Below are positions 7,871-16,498 of a DNA stretch of 22,356 nt, piece after piece (position 1 is the first letter of the stretch; the number at the start of each line of letters is the position of its first letter). Under the pieces are notes generated by a model. It was not told where the DNA came from and searched no databases. It saw only the letters and a program-made list of their open reading frames with translations. The position numbers and the translations under genes were made by a program. Source of the DNA: a virus; IMG/VR virus record IMGVR_UViG_3300030105_002944, positions 1 to 22,356 of that record; one strand, written 5' to 3'.

Positions 7871-9733
7871 TTAAGTTGCGTCACCCCACGATTTTCCTGT
7901 TTCACAATCAACTTTACTCGGAACAGTCAAAGGTAAAGCATTTTCCATGACCTCGATAATTTTCTTTTTTGTTTTTTCAGAGCCATCAAAACTTAAAGTC
8001 AGCTCATCATGAATTTGTATAAGAGGAACTAATTTTTCTTTATACAATTCTATCATCGCTTGTTTTGTTTGATCTGCGGCGGAACCTTGTATTAACCTGT
8101 TAAGTGCTTTGTATGTCCCTGCTCTTTTTAAATGATGGTGCTTTCCATATTTTAATTCAGCTTGATCTTTTGGCAAAGCTTTAAAGACACCGAAGGTTGT
8201 TGGTTCCCATAATTCAAAACGACATTTTCTTCCTTTAATTGTTGCTACATTTCCTTCATCATTAGCAAGTTTAGATATTCTTTTTGTTAGTTCTTTAACA
8301 AAAGGAACTTTTTCATTATACTCTGCTAAAATTTCTTTTGCCGTATCTACATCTACTTGTAGTTCGTTGGAAAGTTTGTTAACACCCATTCCATAAAACA
8401 GTCCAAGATTAATTGTTTTTGCTTGATCCCTTTCAATATTAGCTATCTTAGCAACAATGCTGTGAAAGTCTGCTTCAGGATTTTTTCGATACTCTTCTAC
8501 GACCGACGATGCTCCTTCGCATTTAAGTTTATAAGCAAAGTGTGACGCGATCCGTGGCTCTTGTTGTGAGTAATCAAAACTACCCCACGTCTCTCCTTCC
8601 TCAGGTAGAAACAATCCTCGAATTTGTTTTTTAATTTCTTTATTTTTGGAAGGTAGTTGTTGTAGATTAGGATTAGAGTAACTAAATCTTCCTGAAACAG
8701 TTCCCGCAGTACCATCACGCATTTGATGAATACTAGCATGTATCCTTCCCGTTGAACCATGACGAATAATTGTGTCAAGAAAAGTAGACTGAACTTTATT
8801 TATTTCCCTAGCACTTTGAATCTTCTGAGCAATAGGGTGTTTGTGATTCAATAAAAAATCTTTCGTAAAGCTCGGTGCCCCTGTCTTCTCTGTTCGTGGA
8901 TACTCTATTTTAAGTTTGTCAAAAACTTTTTGAATAGAATTTGCAGCCCAAATATCAACCGTAATACCCGTGTCTGCCAAAATACTACCCAGTATCTTCT
9001 TCTCTGTAATCTTAAAAGTTTTTTTATAACTCTCTGCTTTTTCCACATCAACTCGTACTCCTTTTTTTGTCATCTCAAATATTATAGGAAGAAGATCCAT
9101 TTCTAATCTATAAACACTCATTAAATCTTCTTTGTTAATAATGCTTAACATACTGTGATAAAGTCTCAATGTTAAGTCAGCATCCTGTTCCGCATAGCCT
9201 CCTACATAAATAGCAGGCAGTTTGTACATTTCACTTTTAGGATTAACACCAAATTCACTTGCGGCTTGCTTCAATAAATTTTCATCTTTGTATTCACCTA
9301 ATATATCTTTGCCTACTGCGTTTAATGCATAAGAAAATTTATTCTCATTAATGATGGGAGCCATTAACATTGTGTCTACAATTGGTCCTTTAACATCAAT
9401 ACCTTCCGCATAAAGCCAACCAAGGTCATACAAGGCGTTATGAGCTACTTTTATTGCATCAGTTTGCATTAAATTTTTGACCCATGCCATAACACGCTTA
9501 CGATCCCAATTGAAACCGTTTTCATGTCTTATGGGGTAATACCCCTTCCAGCCATCTACAGCGATAGCCACGCCTATGATATGACCTTTTTTTATTGTCC
9601 ATCCAGGTCCCGTTGTCTTGAGTTGAGGGTCATATGTCTCTAAATCAAAAGCAATGACTTTTGCTTCTGACAGGTCAGGTAATTCATAAGGAGGTATCCA
9701 TTCTGATTGTGTAAATCCAAAATTATGTTGCAT
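7871..9733 (-). CDS. polA: Family A DNA polymerase with 3'-5' exonuclease domain
   Basis: This is the 620-residue replicative polymerase of the phage. The exonuclease domain shows Exo I FDLETYD (D30, E32), Exo II HNALYDLGW (D103) and Exo III YAEQD (Y180, D184), so proofreading should be active. The polymerase domain shows TVSGRFSYSNPNLQQLP (345-361), motif A FDYSQQEPR (D387), motif B RDQAKTINLGLFYG (R435, K439, Y447) and motif C HDE (575-577). There is no 5'-3' exonuclease domain, as is usual for phage PolA. Leu443 occupies the position of E. coli Pol I Phe762. The ATG overlaps the DUF6378-like gene by 11 nt, with AAAGGA upstream. It is the last gene of the replication operon, and R1 begins right after its stop. 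Confidence 0.97.
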   Translation of the reverse strand: MQHNFGFTQSEWIPPYELPDLSEAKVIAFDLETYDPQLKTTGPGWTIKKGHIIGVAIAVDGWKGYYPIRHENGFNWDRKRVMAWVKNLMQTDAIKVAHNALYDLGWLYAEGIDVKGPIVDTMLMAPIINENKFSYALNAVGKDILGEYKDENLLKQAASEFGVNPKSEMYKLPAIYVGGYAEQDADLTLRLYHSMLSIINKEDLMSVYRLEMDLLPIIFEMTKKGVRVDVEKAESYKKTFKITEKKILGSILADTGITVDIWAANSIQKVFDKLKIEYPRTEKTGAPSFTKDFLLNHKHPIAQKIQSAREINKVQSTFLDTIIRHGSTGRIHASIHQMRDGTAGTVSGRFSYSNPNLQQLPSKNKEIKKQIRGLFLPEEGETWGSFDYSQQEPRIASHFAYKLKCEGASSVVEEYRKNPEADFHSIVAKIANIERDQAKTINLGLFYGMGVNKLSNELQVDVDTAKEILAEYNEKVPFVKELTKRISKLANDEGNVATIKGRKCRFELWEPTTFGVFKALPKDQAELKYGKHHHLKRAGTYKALNRLIQGSAADQTKQAMIELYKEKLVPLIQIHDELTLSFDGSEKTKKKIIEVMENALPLTVPSKVDCETGKSWGDAT

Positions 9734-10073
9734 TGTATTTTTCCTTTATATATTTCGATGTTTCTCTTCCTCGTCTTTCACCTTCTGATTCAAACGAGTG
9801 ATTATCTTTATTCGTTCTTGCTTCTATCTCTCCTGCTATAGCCATATAAGCAGAAGCATCTATATAACTATCTTTTTTATGACTGTGAACTAAGCGAGCA
9901 ATTTTAACAAGAGCCATGCATATGGCTACATCATGAGCTTTTATTTCTTTCTTTAAAACAACTGACCATAACTTAGCTATGTTTTGATGATTAGTAAGTC
10001 GATCCCCGTAGTCCGTGTTTCGATCTCCGCCTATTAATTTAATAGCTTCTTCTAAAATTTCTTTATGTATCAT
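9723..10073 (-). CDS. Phage conserved protein, DUF6378-like
   Basis: 116 residues. The core matches my memory of the DUF6378 phage family: DYGDRLTNHQNIAKLW (about 21-36), then KAHDVAICMALVKIARL (45-61), then DSYIDASAYMAIAGE (about 68-82). The conserved Asp, His and Lys residues look like a small helical domain; the biochemical role is not established to my knowledge. The C-terminus is Glu/Arg-rich. The ATG overlaps the helicase stop as ATGA, and the 3' end overlaps polA by 11 nt, so it is tightly coupled to replication genes and may serve nucleotide or DNA metabolism. The functional part is inference. Confidence 0.75.
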   Translation of the reverse strand: MIHKEILEEAIKLIGGDRNTDYGDRLTNHQNIAKLWSVVLKKEIKAHDVAICMALVKIARLVHSHKKDSYIDASAYMAIAGEIEARTNKDNHSFESEGERRGRETSKYIKEKYNAT

Positions 10074-11560
10074 ATTTTATATGCCTCTTCTCGTTGAGCC
10101 TCGACTAAATAAAGTTTTTCTTTTGCTCTGGTTACCGCAACATAAAAAACTCGATGCTCATCATCAGGGTTTCTTGCGTATGATCTGTAAACTAGTCTTC
10201 CAATATCCAGCAGGACAACAACATTATCACACTCACCGCCTTTTGCTTGATGGATCGTAGAGACTTTAATACGTGGCTCCCCTTGCACGTCTTCTCCTAC
10301 TCTTTCCAACCTTCTTAAATAAGCAATTTCTTTTGGTGTTAAACTACTTAATACCTCATACCATTCGCCATCTACGAGCAACCCTTTATCATTATGTAAA
10401 GCCTGTAAATCAAACAGTTTTTTTTCTTCCTCTTCTTTATGTGTCTTAGCTCCTCTTTTTAAATACCCTTTAGAAGAAATTTTAGAATATAAAGTTTTTA
10501 ATTCAGGTAGAGTAATAGACGCGCCTTGTTTTAATCTTTTCCAAATTTCAATAGCTTTAATAATAGTCATAGAAACTGGTCGATGCTCTCCTCTTCCATA
10601 CCAATACCCTTCATTAAATAAATAATTTTCAATCATCTCATTACGAATTTTTTTAGTTCTTCCTAACAAGAGCCAGTTACCTTCAGACATATTAATATGT
10701 TTGATATCAGACATTCTTTTAACCTGACCTTCTTCTTCTTTAGGTTGCCAAGTTTTTACTCTTCTGTTTTTTACCTTAGAAATAATATTGTTTGCAATAT
10801 CATAAATAAGCTTAGGACATCTATAAGACTTGTTTAACACGGTTACCTTACCTTCTAGCGCGATAAATTTATCTACATCAGCTCCCATCCATCTAAAAAT
10901 AGCTTGATCATCATCACCTGCTATGTATGTTTCTTTACTGTTGGCCATTAACTTATCAACCATGTTGTACTGAATACGTGGCATGTCTTGTGCTTCATCA
11001 ATAAAGAGTACATCAAACTGTGTAGAAAATGTGTCATTTGTGTAATCAACAATCATGTCAGTAAAATCAAATAAATTATTATCCTTTTTATATTTTTTAA
11101 TTGTACGGTTTAAGTAATCTAACTTAACGGTATTAAAAATCTCAGAACTATTGCTACACTCTTCCTCTAATGTAATGTCTTTTATTCTCGCCGCGTTGAT
11201 TAAATTTAAATATTTAAAATTAGAATTAGTATAAATAGAATCATCATTATCATTAACTACAAGGTTAAAACCAATAAGATCCGATAACTCTTTCCAGTGC
11301 TTACCTTTCATTAAGTTATCTTTTTCCACAGGCAAATGTCTAAAAGCAAAGCTATGAAGAGTTTTAAAGTTTGCTAAATCATCTCTACTCGCTTGAAATT
11401 TAAAACTAGCTCTGTCACGTGCTTCGCGTGCCGCTCTCTTGGAAAAAGAAAAGAAACCAATTTTATTCCATTCAATACCTTGTTCTTTTTTCTGTTGGCA
11501 AATATCTAATAACTTAGTTGTTTTACCTGTGCCTGGAGGACCTAAAATAATATTGATCAT
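10070..11560 (-). CDS. UvrD/PcrA-like superfamily 1 DNA helicase
   Basis: A 496-residue SF1 helicase. Motif I (Walker A) is GPPGTGKTT at 7-15, motif II DEAQD at 188-192, motif III-type GDDDQAI at 215-221, motif IV SYRCP at 245-249, motif V STIHQAKGGE at 434-443 and motif VI YVAVTRAK at 473-480. All key residues are present, so it should hydrolyse ATP and translocate on ssDNA, presumably 3'-5' as in its family. It is shorter than bacterial UvrD (about 700 residues), mainly through reduced 1B/2B domains. The start overlaps the primase stop (TAATG) and the end overlaps the DUF6378-like gene (ATGA). Since no DnaB-like helicase is visible here, it may be the replicative or a fork-assisting helicase. 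That role is inferred. Confidence 0.93.
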   Translation of the reverse strand: MINIILGPPGTGKTTKLLDICQQKKEQGIEWNKIGFFSFSKRAAREARDRASFKFQASRDDLANFKTLHSFAFRHLPVEKDNLMKGKHWKELSDLIGFNLVVNDNDDSIYTNSNFKYLNLINAARIKDITLEEECSNSSEIFNTVKLDYLNRTIKKYKKDNNLFDFTDMIVDYTNDTFSTQFDVLFIDEAQDMPRIQYNMVDKLMANSKETYIAGDDDQAIFRWMGADVDKFIALEGKVTVLNKSYRCPKLIYDIANNIISKVKNRRVKTWQPKEEEGQVKRMSDIKHINMSEGNWLLLGRTKKIRNEMIENYLFNEGYWYGRGEHRPVSMTIIKAIEIWKRLKQGASITLPELKTLYSKISSKGYLKRGAKTHKEEEEKKLFDLQALHNDKGLLVDGEWYEVLSSLTPKEIAYLRRLERVGEDVQGEPRIKVSTIHQAKGGECDNVVVLLDIGRLVYRSYARNPDDEHRVFYVAVTRAKEKLYLVEAQREEAYKI

Positions 11561-13161
11561 TAAAAGGGTACCTCTTCATCATCTTCTCTACTTAAAAGCT
11601 CTTTATCTGTTGGCTTAGTTGTTTTAAGATTAGGCATATTTTTTATTCTATTAGGTCTGTCAAAAGAAGGTATTGCCCATGCTCTTGCTTGTGTTTTATT
11701 AGGGTAAACTAAAACATCCACTCCATGTAAATTTTTTAATCGTTGAACAATCCAAGCTCTAGACTCTTTAAAGTTTTTACTATTCTCTAACCACTTACTT
11801 AAATCTCTTAGCCTAAAGTATGTTGGGTAAGCGTTAAAAGAAGAACTACCTTCACCAAAAGAAATTTTATTCTCATAGTCGGTGAAAGGTTTTTCCATAT
11901 CTAATTCATCCACACTAAATGACTCGCCACGTCCAACACAAAACTCCATTAAGTAATCTTTAAACTCACCTACTTTTGATACATCCTCTGGAACACTAAT
12001 CTTTGTAATTGTTTCAAATAAATTTGCTAAAATATCATTCCAATCTTTTTGTTTCATTTGAGGAATAAAACGCAACAACTGATCCGATACTAAGTCTCTT
12101 AGTCCTTCATGATACTTTATATTTTTCCAGTTACTTGTTTCAACGGTATCGGAGTCTATGTTTAAAAACCAAATTTTAGGATCAGACTCAAGGGCTCTTA
12201 GATCAGAATACACAGGATGATCAGATCCTGATACGCCTACACCGTATTTTCTTGTCTTACATAAAGCTTTATTGCAAACACTCTCAACAGGCGGTTGGGT
12301 GCATTTGTACATGTACTTAAGAGAGCCATCTGTTTTATCTGCTCCCACTTGTTTTTGTAATACGGTCACCTCATTCGCATCCAAAGGTGGATCCATATAC
12401 TCACGGTTATATTTCTCCATTAATTGTTTCCATGAGTCAGGATTAGATTTGCGGTAAAAAATTCCTATATTAAATAAACCATTATTTCTAGTGCCTTCAG
12501 GAAACCCTTGTGTCGTTAAAACTTGTAAACATGGAGGACCATTCTTTATGATATCTTGTTCTACCTTGATTGCGATTTTGCTAATATCATCACAAGCATA
12601 TTTGTCGTATAACTCAAAGAACTCGTCAAGAGAAGCACCCTCACCATTGTCAAGAAACGCGTACCGTGTCTCACCATGATAGGGAAGGTTCAGCCATGAA
12701 CCCGCATCCTTTTCGCTGGCCAGTTTAATTTGTTTAGGAAATACCTCAGTATTAGCATATCCGATGTAAGAGGCTATCTCCTTTAATTTTTGTTGAAAGA
12801 GGGAAGCTGGTTGTGGCTTTTTTGAAAAAAGAAAAAGATGGGCTCCAAAAGATTTGGATGCACACATTACTAATGGGAATTTGTATTGCCGTATTTTGGA
12901 TAATATTTTTTTGTGATCCAGCGGGTACTCGTCTATATCAATACAACCCCAAATGGCAGTTGCATCATCGCGAATGGGAACAATACCTAGAGAAGGGTTC
13001 TTACCCTCTAAATGATCTGCAAACATTTGCAAAGTAGGTGCTTCGTGCTTCGTATATGATTGACCATCACGCTTGCCACTAACTTTCGTTTCCGAATAGC
13101 GGTATTCACCATGTGCACGGTCTAATCCCGAAAATATATTTTTAAACTTTTCTGCTTTCAT
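11560..13161 (-). CDS. Archaeo-eukaryotic (TOTE-type) DNA primase
   Basis: 533 residues. The N-terminal domain has the archaeo-eukaryotic primase signature of the TOTE-associated group: LGIVPIRDD near 58-66, the metal-binding CIDIDEYP (D75, D77), SKSFGAHLF (102-110, H108) and the later EVFPKQIKL (139-147) and GSWLNLPYHG (154-163). A second region has PPC at 209-211, GTRNNGLF (223-230) and a cysteine cluster C287-x8-C296-x4-C301 followed by KYGVG. With C211 this could form a Zn or Fe-S site. The C-terminal 200 residues are unassigned. It should make primers for the PolA encoded downstream. No clear ribosome-binding site precedes the ATG, which lies about 20 nt past a terminator-like hairpin. 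A bacterial DnaG-type primase is excluded by the motifs. Confidence 0.85.
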   Translation of the reverse strand: MKAEKFKNIFSGLDRAHGEYRYSETKVSGKRDGQSYTKHEAPTLQMFADHLEGKNPSLGIVPIRDDATAIWGCIDIDEYPLDHKKILSKIRQYKFPLVMCASKSFGAHLFLFSKKPQPASLFQQKLKEIASYIGYANTEVFPKQIKLASEKDAGSWLNLPYHGETRYAFLDNGEGASLDEFFELYDKYACDDISKIAIKVEQDIIKNGPPCLQVLTTQGFPEGTRNNGLFNIGIFYRKSNPDSWKQLMEKYNREYMDPPLDANEVTVLQKQVGADKTDGSLKYMYKCTQPPVESVCNKALCKTRKYGVGVSGSDHPVYSDLRALESDPKIWFLNIDSDTVETSNWKNIKYHEGLRDLVSDQLLRFIPQMKQKDWNDILANLFETITKISVPEDVSKVGEFKDYLMEFCVGRGESFSVDELDMEKPFTDYENKISFGEGSSSFNAYPTYFRLRDLSKWLENSKNFKESRAWIVQRLKNLHGVDVLVYPNKTQARAWAIPSFDRPNRIKNMPNLKTTKPTDKELLSREDDEEVPF

Positions 13162-13179
13162 ATTTTTTTAAACAATAAA

Positions 13180-13202
13180 TAAGGGCGAAAATTTCGCCCT
13201 TA
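13180..13202 (-). terminator. Hairpin terminator between SSB-like gene and primase
   Basis: An almost perfect inverted repeat: arms TAAGGGCGAAA and TTTCGCCCTTA around a single central base. In RNA the stem would be about 8 bp with an A/U-rich loop. On the minus strand it is followed by TTATTTATTG, a U-rich tract, so it can act as an intrinsic terminator or attenuator after the SSB-like gene. Primase, helicase and polymerase lie downstream, so partial read-through could give more SSB-like protein than replication enzymes. The symmetry could also stabilise or process the transcript. Confidence 0.65.
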
Positions 13203-13221
13203 ACCTAAAATATTAAGGTGA

Positions 13222-14052
13222 CTACTGATAAAGTAACTTACCGTCCGAATTAACTTTATCGGTTTCGGTTACTACATCATCATCATTATCATTTAAAGCT
13301 TCTGGTGTTGGATCAATAGATCCAGAACTTACAAGCTCATGAAAGTGCTTTGCTTCCTCCACAACATAAGATGGATTAGGTAAATCATTAACTGATTTTT
13401 CCATTGTGATATTCCATCCCCACCAGTCATTCTTTTTATTTTGCTCTTGTATACCTTTCATATTGTAAACATTGGCAAACATTGGAAGAGTAACTAGTTT
13501 CCCATTACTGGCTTTCATTTTTTGATTCATCATCATTGTATTCCAGTAGCGAGATTTTTTGTATTGAGTTTTCTGCATAATGATTTGACATTTTTCAAAA
13601 GAGCCATCATCATTTAAACGTAAAACAAAATACTCCGCCGTTCTTACTATGTAAGTAGGGCTTACTGCACCATTAATCATGTAATGGTCTTCGCCGTCCG
13701 CTCCTCGCGTTAATGCAGGGATATCTTCGGGCTTATATATTTTTACTGGTGCTCCAGTGCCTTCACCAAGAGGACTCCACTCTACACCACGAACTCTAAA
13801 TGCACAGGGCACTACAGATATTCCTTTGTAAAAATCTTTAGTCACCGAGTTAAAAATGTCGCCTTGCTCAAGTCCATCTACGAACTTAGCATTGCTCTTT
13901 TTAACTTCTGGAGTCTGGGAACTAGCAATCTTTAAAAATGGAATTGCCATTTCCAGCGCGTTAACATTTTCAAATCCTGCACCAGCAAGATCTGTAAAGT
14001 CAAACACGTGAGTCGATATTTCGCTTTTCTTTTTTTTTGTTACATCGTTCAT
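13222..14052 (-). CDS. Putative single-stranded DNA-binding protein (phage SSB-like)
   Basis: 276 residues. IPFLKIASSQTPEV (about 37-50) and EQGDIFNSVTKDFYKGISVV (about 62-81) resemble a phage protein family that I remember near replication genes. The centre is rich in aromatic residues and looks beta-rich (VEWSPLG, then YFVLRLNDDGSF, then WWGWNITME). The C-terminus is an acidic tail (NDNDDDVVTETD, about residues 254-265), a hallmark of SSBs that recruit partners. It is followed by a terminator hairpin and then the primase. A recombination mediator is an alternative. The functional call rests on the tail, composition and neighbourhood, not on a motif I can prove. Confidence 0.5.
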   Translation of the reverse strand: MNDVTKKKKSEISTHVFDFTDLAGAGFENVNALEMAIPFLKIASSQTPEVKKSNAKFVDGLEQGDIFNSVTKDFYKGISVVPCAFRVRGVEWSPLGEGTGAPVKIYKPEDIPALTRGADGEDHYMINGAVSPTYIVRTAEYFVLRLNDDGSFEKCQIIMQKTQYKKSRYWNTMMMNQKMKASNGKLVTLPMFANVYNMKGIQEQNKKNDWWGWNITMEKSVNDLPNPSYVVEEAKHFHELVSSGSIDPTPEALNDNDDDVVTETDKVNSDGKLLYQ

Positions 14053-14054
14053 TG

Positions 14055-14618
14055 TTATTTACCTTTTTTTATTTTAACTTTGTTACCCATAAAAACGCTA
14101 AATGTTTCTATAGGAAGCTCTTTGCCCGCGTTTATTTGTTCACCAATAAAGGCATTCAAGGTCATCGGCTCGACCTTGCGTTTTTGATCAGGAGCTAAAC
14201 CACTTTGTTCTAAGTCTTCAATTAACTTAGAAGCTTGATCGTTATCTCCTTTACCAAACCTGATAGACACAATGTTTTTAATTAGCTCTCCGTGATTATT
14301 TTTCTCGAGCCAACCAAAAGCTTCCGCTTCTTTGTCGCGTGTAATACTGCCTTTAAAAAAAGGTTTAAAACTAACAGCATCACCATTGATCAATTTAATT
14401 TCTTTAACTCCACGTGACTCCATTAACTGAACAATAGAATCATTCATCTGCAAGAGTTCGTTTTTTTTATGTTTAACTTGATGTTCAAGAGCAAGAATTT
14501 CGCTCTCAATCTCTAAAAATTTATTCGATGCTTCTGATACATCTTTTACTTCTGATATTTCAACTTTATTATTTTCTTCTGGTGGTAAGTAATTTGTAAA
14601 ATCAACTTTCTCGGTCAT
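14055..14618 (-). CDS. Conserved phage protein with coiled coil, replication operon
   Basis: 187 residues with AGAGGA upstream of the ATG, overlapping the previous gene by 17 nt. Residues about 30-70 form a heptad-like coiled coil (SEILALEHQVKHKKNELLQM). A globular part follows (RGVKEIKLINGDAVSFKPF, then HGELIKNIVSIRFGKGD) and a basic end (NKVKIKKGK). I recall similar proteins beside SSB-like genes in marine phages, but no function. Ending 2 nt before the SSB-like gene, it may work with it in replication or recombination. The coiled coil suggests oligomerisation. Confidence 0.65.
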   Translation of the reverse strand: MTEKVDFTNYLPPEENNKVEISEVKDVSEASNKFLEIESEILALEHQVKHKKNELLQMNDSIVQLMESRGVKEIKLINGDAVSFKPFFKGSITRDKEAEAFGWLEKNNHGELIKNIVSIRFGKGDNDQASKLIEDLEQSGLAPDQKRKVEPMTLNAFIGEQINAGKELPIETFSVFMGNKVKIKKGK

Positions 14619-14955
14619 AGTTATTCCTCTCGTTAATGTCTATCTGTATTGGATAATATGTAAAAGTGCGTCTATCATATTTTAAAACTTTATATTTTCC
14701 TCGATTAATATCTGCTGCTATTGAACAAGCTAATCCAATCATGGACGGATCACCGATCAACAACAAATAATCGTTGTCATTAAAATCTTTTAATATGGTT
14801 TTTGCCTTACGCACCGCTGGGGCTGGAGATAACATTATTTGCTTACCCTCTTCAAATATAGGAACTAAGTTTCCATATCCTTGAGCACTAATAACGTTAA
14901 ACTTTGACACCTCTTGGATGACGTACACATTACCTTTGTTTTCTAAATCTTTCAT
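14602..14955 (-). CDS. Conserved phage protein, first gene of replication operon
   Basis: 117 residues. Features are VYVIQEVSKFNVISAQGYG near the start, VRKAKTILKDFNDNDYLLL (about 48-66), IGDPSMIGLACSIAADINRG (67-86) and YKVLKYDRRTFTYYPIQID (88-106). The pattern of a hydrophobic strand, GDP, then a helix is distinctive, and I believe it is conserved in phages, but I cannot name its role. The ATG has only a weak AGAAAG directly before it. A promoter-like pair lies so close upstream that the mRNA leader may be only a few bases. Its place as leader gene suggests early expression. Confidence 0.65.
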   Translation of the reverse strand: MKDLENKGNVYVIQEVSKFNVISAQGYGNLVPIFEEGKQIMLSPAPAVRKAKTILKDFNDNDYLLLIGDPSMIGLACSIAADINRGKYKVLKYDRRTFTYYPIQIDINERNNYDRES

Positions 14956-14967
14956 CTTTCTAAAAAC

Positions 14968-14996
14968 CCTATAATATTTTAATTTACATTGTACAA
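14968..14996 (-). promoter_or_regulatory. Divergent promoter region, minus-strand sigma70-like promoter
   Basis: On the minus strand TTGTAC (-35, 14991-14996) is separated by 17 nt from TATAGG (-10, 14968-14973), pointing at the replication operon. The predicted transcript would begin only about 6 nt before the ATG at 14955, so it could be nearly leaderless. A plus-strand TATAAT at 14970-14975 overlaps the same bases and may serve the SNF2-like helicase gene, though its -35 is poor. Nothing else is seen in 14956-15040. Confidence 0.45.
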
Positions 14997-15040
14997 GAAA
15001 AAAGTTAATGCTGGTAGGATTATTTTTAATCAGAGAAAGT

Positions 15041-16498
15041 ATGCCAGAATTTAAATACAGTTTTAAAACAACGCCTTATGATCATCAACTAGCAGGAATG
15101 GGTGCTATGCTCAATCATTTCTCTAGAGGAGAAAAAGAATTTGCACTTTTAATGGAAATGGGTTGCGGAAAAACTAAAGTTCTAATAGACTCTTGCTCTT
15201 TTTTATATGACAATGGATACATAAATGGTCTACTCGTTATTTGTCCTAACGGTGTTAAAGGAACATGGGTTAAAGAAATTGAAACACATATGCCTGATCA
15301 TGTGGATCGTAACGTTGTAGTATGGACAGGTCAAAAAACTAAAAAGCATGAAGAAGAATTACAAACTTTATTTGTTTTAGATTCAGTTCATCTTAATATT
15401 TTAATAATGAATGTTGATACGTTTACTACGGATCGTGGTAAAAAATTTGCTGATAAATTTTTAATGACAAAGCAAGCTCTTTTGTCTGTTGATGAAAGCA
15501 CGGTCATTAAAAACTCAACCGCGCTTCGTACTAAAGCTATTACAAAACTTGGTAACTTAGCGCGCTACCGTGTTATTATGACAGGCTCTCCCATTACAAA
15601 ATCTCCTGAAGATTTGTATGCTCAATGTAATTTTCTTAATCATGAACTGCTGGGCTTTAGTTCGATATACACGTTCCGTGCCAGGTACTGTCAACTGCAA
15701 CGATTATCTTTTGGTGGTCGGTCTTTTAATAAAGTAACAGGTTTTAAAAACTTAGATGAACTTAATACTAAGTTACAAAAATTTTCTTACCGTGTTTTAA
15801 AAAAAGATGCATTAGATTTACCTGACCAAGTATGGGTAAAAAGATTAGTATCCATGACTCCTGAACAACTTGATGCGTACATGCAAATGAAGAAACATGC
15901 ATTAGTACAACTCAAACAAGAAACATTGACGACTACGTCAGTGCTCGCTCAGATGATTAGACTCCACCAAATTGTTTGTGGTCATATGGCGACGGATGAC
16001 GGTAAAGTTTTATCGTTGCCAAATAACCGTGTCAAAGAATTATTAGCTATTCTAGAAGAGCATGGTGACAAAGCAATCATCTGGGCGAATTATAGACATG
16101 ATATTCAAGCAATTGAAAAAACATTAATAAAGAAATATGGTGCGCGCTCCGTGGTCACTTATTATGGTGATACACCACAAAATATTAGACAAGAAAATAT
16201 TAGACGATTTCAGGAAGATGAGGATACACAATTCTTTATAGGACAACCTATGACAGGGGGAAGAGGGATCACGTTAACAGCAGCTAGCTTAACAGTGTTT
16301 TATTCTAATAGTTATGACTTAGAAATTAGAGAGCAGGCAGAAGCAAGAAATCATCGTATTGGTACACAAAATAAGGTAACATACATTGATCTTGTTTCTC
16401 AAGGTACTGTAGATGAAAAAATTATTTATTCATTAAGGAATAAAATAAACTTAGCAACATCTGTACTAGCTGAGGATATTAGGGAGTGGTTGATATGA
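15041..16498 (+). CDS. SNF2-like superfamily 2 helicase/translocase
   Basis: 485 residues from the ATG at 15041. I prefer it over an ATG 33 nt upstream because MPEFKYSFKTTPYDHQ looks like the normal family start and GAGAAAG precedes it. The TxPYDHQ Q-motif lies at 10-16, Walker A MGCGKT at 40-45, motif II DEST at 151-154 (a DEAH-box variant), motif III TGSPI at 181-185, motif V GQPMTGGRGITLTAAS near 400-415 and motif VI QAEARNHRIG at 432-441. All are expected for dsDNA translocation by an ATPase. In phages such proteins are thought to aid replication, recombination or remodelling. It is the only replication-type gene on the plus strand here and is divergent from the replication operon. Its stop overlaps the next start (ATGA). 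Confidence 0.93.
   Translation: MPEFKYSFKTTPYDHQLAGMGAMLNHFSRGEKEFALLMEMGCGKTKVLIDSCSFLYDNGYINGLLVICPNGVKGTWVKEIETHMPDHVDRNVVVWTGQKTKKHEEELQTLFVLDSVHLNILIMNVDTFTTDRGKKFADKFLMTKQALLSVDESTVIKNSTALRTKAITKLGNLARYRVIMTGSPITKSPEDLYAQCNFLNHELLGFSSIYTFRARYCQLQRLSFGGRSFNKVTGFKNLDELNTKLQKFSYRVLKKDALDLPDQVWVKRLVSMTPEQLDAYMQMKKHALVQLKQETLTTTSVLAQMIRLHQIVCGHMATDDGKVLSLPNNRVKELLAILEEHGDKAIIWANYRHDIQAIEKTLIKKYGARSVVTYYGDTPQNIRQENIRRFQEDEDTQFFIGQPMTGGRGITLTAASLTVFYSNSYDLEIREQAEARNHRIGTQNKVTYIDLVSQGTVDEKIIYSLRNKINLATSVLAEDIREWLI

Noticed and set aside
8497-8778. Minus-strand frame of 93 codons inside the polymerase gene
   Set aside because: Out of frame with polA across conserved motif regions, so it is a by-product of the real gene.
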